Positions 62,975 through 64,000 of a DNA stretch of 64,000 nt are shown in pieces. The DNA is from Actinomadura rubteroloni (GTDB lineage: Bacteria; Actinomycetota; Actinomycetes; Streptosporangiales; Streptosporangiaceae): contig NZ_MTBP01000001.1 of the NCBI RefSeq assembly GCF_002911665.1, positions 2,232,001 to 2,296,000 on the forward strand, read 5' to 3'. The first letter of the stretch is position 1. Every line of letters begins with the position of its first letter. The position numbers were made by a program, and so were the translations under genes. Below the pieces are notes generated by a model. That model worked only from the letters and a program-made list of their open reading frames with translations, was not told the origin of the DNA and searched no databases.

Positions 62975-64000
62975 TCAGTTGGTCCGGGACGTGGGCAGGT
63001 GGGGGCCGATGTGCCCGACGTACACGCGGCCGGTCGGCCCGCAGGTGTCGTCGTAGAAGTGCAGCCGGGGCGCCGGGGGACGCGGGCCGTCGATCTTGAT
63101 GTGCGCGGCGAAGAACGCGCGGCCGGTCGGGTGCGTCTCGGGGCGGACCGTGAACATCCGCGCGTTCCGGTACCGGGGATCGGCGTTCACATTCTCCGAC
63201 TCGCCGAGCGCCACGATGTTCGCGCTGATCAGCGCGCCGGGACGGCCCGCCCGGATGAACGCGTGGACGTCCGCCAGATGCGGGACGGGCTCGCGCCGGT
63301 CCGCCGTGTGCGCCTCCCGGCGGGCCCGCGCGTAGGCGTCCAGGGTGGCGAGCGCGTCCCACGTCCGGCGCCGCCAGACCTGCGCCTTCGGGTAGGCGTC
63401 CAGGGCGGTCGTGCCGGCCGGGTCCAGGTCGTCCAGGAGCAGCAGCGGGAACCTTGTGGCCGCCGCCGTCAGCAGCGCGCCGAAATCGGCGGGGACCTCC
63501 TCGGCGGGGGCGCGCGACCGCGCGGGCCGGGCGCTCGGCCGGGCGGCGGACTCCGCGCGGGCCAGCCGGATCGCCAGCAGCCCCCGCTCGCGGACGGCCA
63601 CGTCGCGCTCCTCCTCGGCGATCTCCAGCGCCTGCGCGTAGACGTCCCGGTCGGTCAGCGCCTCGGCGAGCTGCCGTTCCAGCGCGGGGTCGTCCAGCCG
63701 GGCGCGGGCCTCGTCCAGGTCGGCGGCGAGCCGGTCGGCGCGGGTCGCGGCGGCCTCCCGGCGGCACTCGGCCCGCTGGAGCGCCTGCCGCGTCGCGGTC
63801 TGCCGCTCGCGGGCGCGGGCCAGGTCGTCCTCCAGCCGCCGGACGCGCTCGCGCAGCCGGGCCAGGTCGCCGCCGGCCGGGTCGTCGCCGCCGGGCGGCC
63901 GGGGGAGCAGCGCGACGGTCGCCGCCGCCAGCCCCGCCGGGGCCGTCGCGGCCCGCGCCGTCAGCGCCTCGTCCACCAGCCGCTGGTAGGTCGCCGACCG
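62975..64000 (-). CDS. Coiled-coil protein, C-terminal part (5' end outside window)
   Basis: The frame stays open to the right edge, so the start is missing; about 341 codons are seen. A long coiled coil (LARLRERVRRLEDDLARARE, QALQRAECRREAAATRADRL, DLDEARARLDDPALERQLAE) is followed by a globular domain of about 170 residues (FPLLLLDDLDPAGTTALDAY, QVWRRRTWDALATLDAYARA, LHFYDDTCGPTGRVYVGHIG). This domain recurs at the C-terminus of actinomycete coiled-coil proteins of unknown role. Confidence 0.78.
   Translation of the reverse strand, partial: RSATYQRLVDEALTARAATAPAGLAAATVALLPRPPGGDDPAGGDLARLRERVRRLEDDLARARERQTATRQALQRAECRREAAATRADRLAADLDEARARLDDPALERQLAEALTDRDVYAQALEIAEEERDVAVRERGLLAIRLARAESAARPSARPARSRAPAEEVPADFGALLTAAATRFPLLLLDDLDPAGTTALDAYPKAQVWRRRTWDALATLDAYARARREAHTADRREPVPHLADVHAFIRAGRPGALISANIVALGESENVNADPRYRNARMFTVRPETHPTGRAFFAAHIKIDGPRPPAPRLHFYDDTCGPTGRVYVGHIGPHLPTSRTN

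Overview
The window is 64 kb of very GC-rich DNA with GTG and TTG starts, tightly packed genes and many 4-bp ATGA/GTGA overlaps. The gene content is that of a filamentous actinomycete: geosmin synthase, a SARP/AfsR-type regulator, a PF04672 (DUF574) S-adenosyl methyltransferase, an F420-type LLM oxidoreductase, a WS/DGAT acyltransferase and Family 2B encapsulins. Actinomadura or another Thermomonosporaceae genus would fit, but the genus is an inference. No rRNA, tRNA, insertion sequence, prophage or CRISPR array was seen.

Layout. 0-12.8 kb is mostly housekeeping: a truncated membrane protein, RraA, a stand-alone ribosomal protein S4 divergent from a DUF2470 gene with two overlapping iron boxes between them, an AAA ATPase, an acyltransferase, uracil-DNA glycosylase, WS/DGAT, a tyrosine phosphatase, dihydrolipoamide dehydrogenase and an MHS-family transporter. 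13.0-16.9 kb is a three-gene operon: two paralogous encapsulin shell proteins carrying an inserted cyclic-nucleotide-binding-like domain, then a polyprenyl diphosphate synthase. A geosmin synthase lies 3.2 kb further on. Between them are a small zinc-ribbon protein, a small protein with a C-terminal VVQ-type motif, and a long sparsely coding stretch. 22.4-26 kb holds a molybdenum hydroxylase operon of the PaoABC/XDH type.

29.2-36.8 kb looks like a signalling or conflict-type region. Two large P-loop (STAND) regulators with TPR tails flank a 62-residue secreted peptide gene, a GT-B-like protein and a small unknown protein. 37-48 kb has methyltransferases, an HTH regulator, a zinc-ribbon/membrane-protein pair, an SDR, an LLM oxidoreductase, mannose-6-phosphate isomerase, two overlapping small zinc-motif genes and an unrecognised protein with a tandem domain duplication.

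48.3-62.9 kb reads as an organosulfur or redox nutrient-scavenging region. On the plus strand: a probably leaderless GntR gene, ferredoxin, an ABC transporter whose binding protein carries an extra NosL-like domain, and an AprA/fumarate-reductase-like flavoprotein fused to HEAT repeats. On the minus strand: a short leader peptide, then ssuA-ssuB-ssuC, a TauD-type dioxygenase and an SfnB-like flavin monooxygenase. Between the two operons lie a beta-carbonic anhydrase and an efflux pump/MarR pair with a perfect inverted-repeat operator. The right edge cuts a coiled-coil protein.

Functions come from reading the translations and motifs by eye. No database search was possible, and starts were chosen from ribosome-binding sites, overlaps and alignment with remembered family members.
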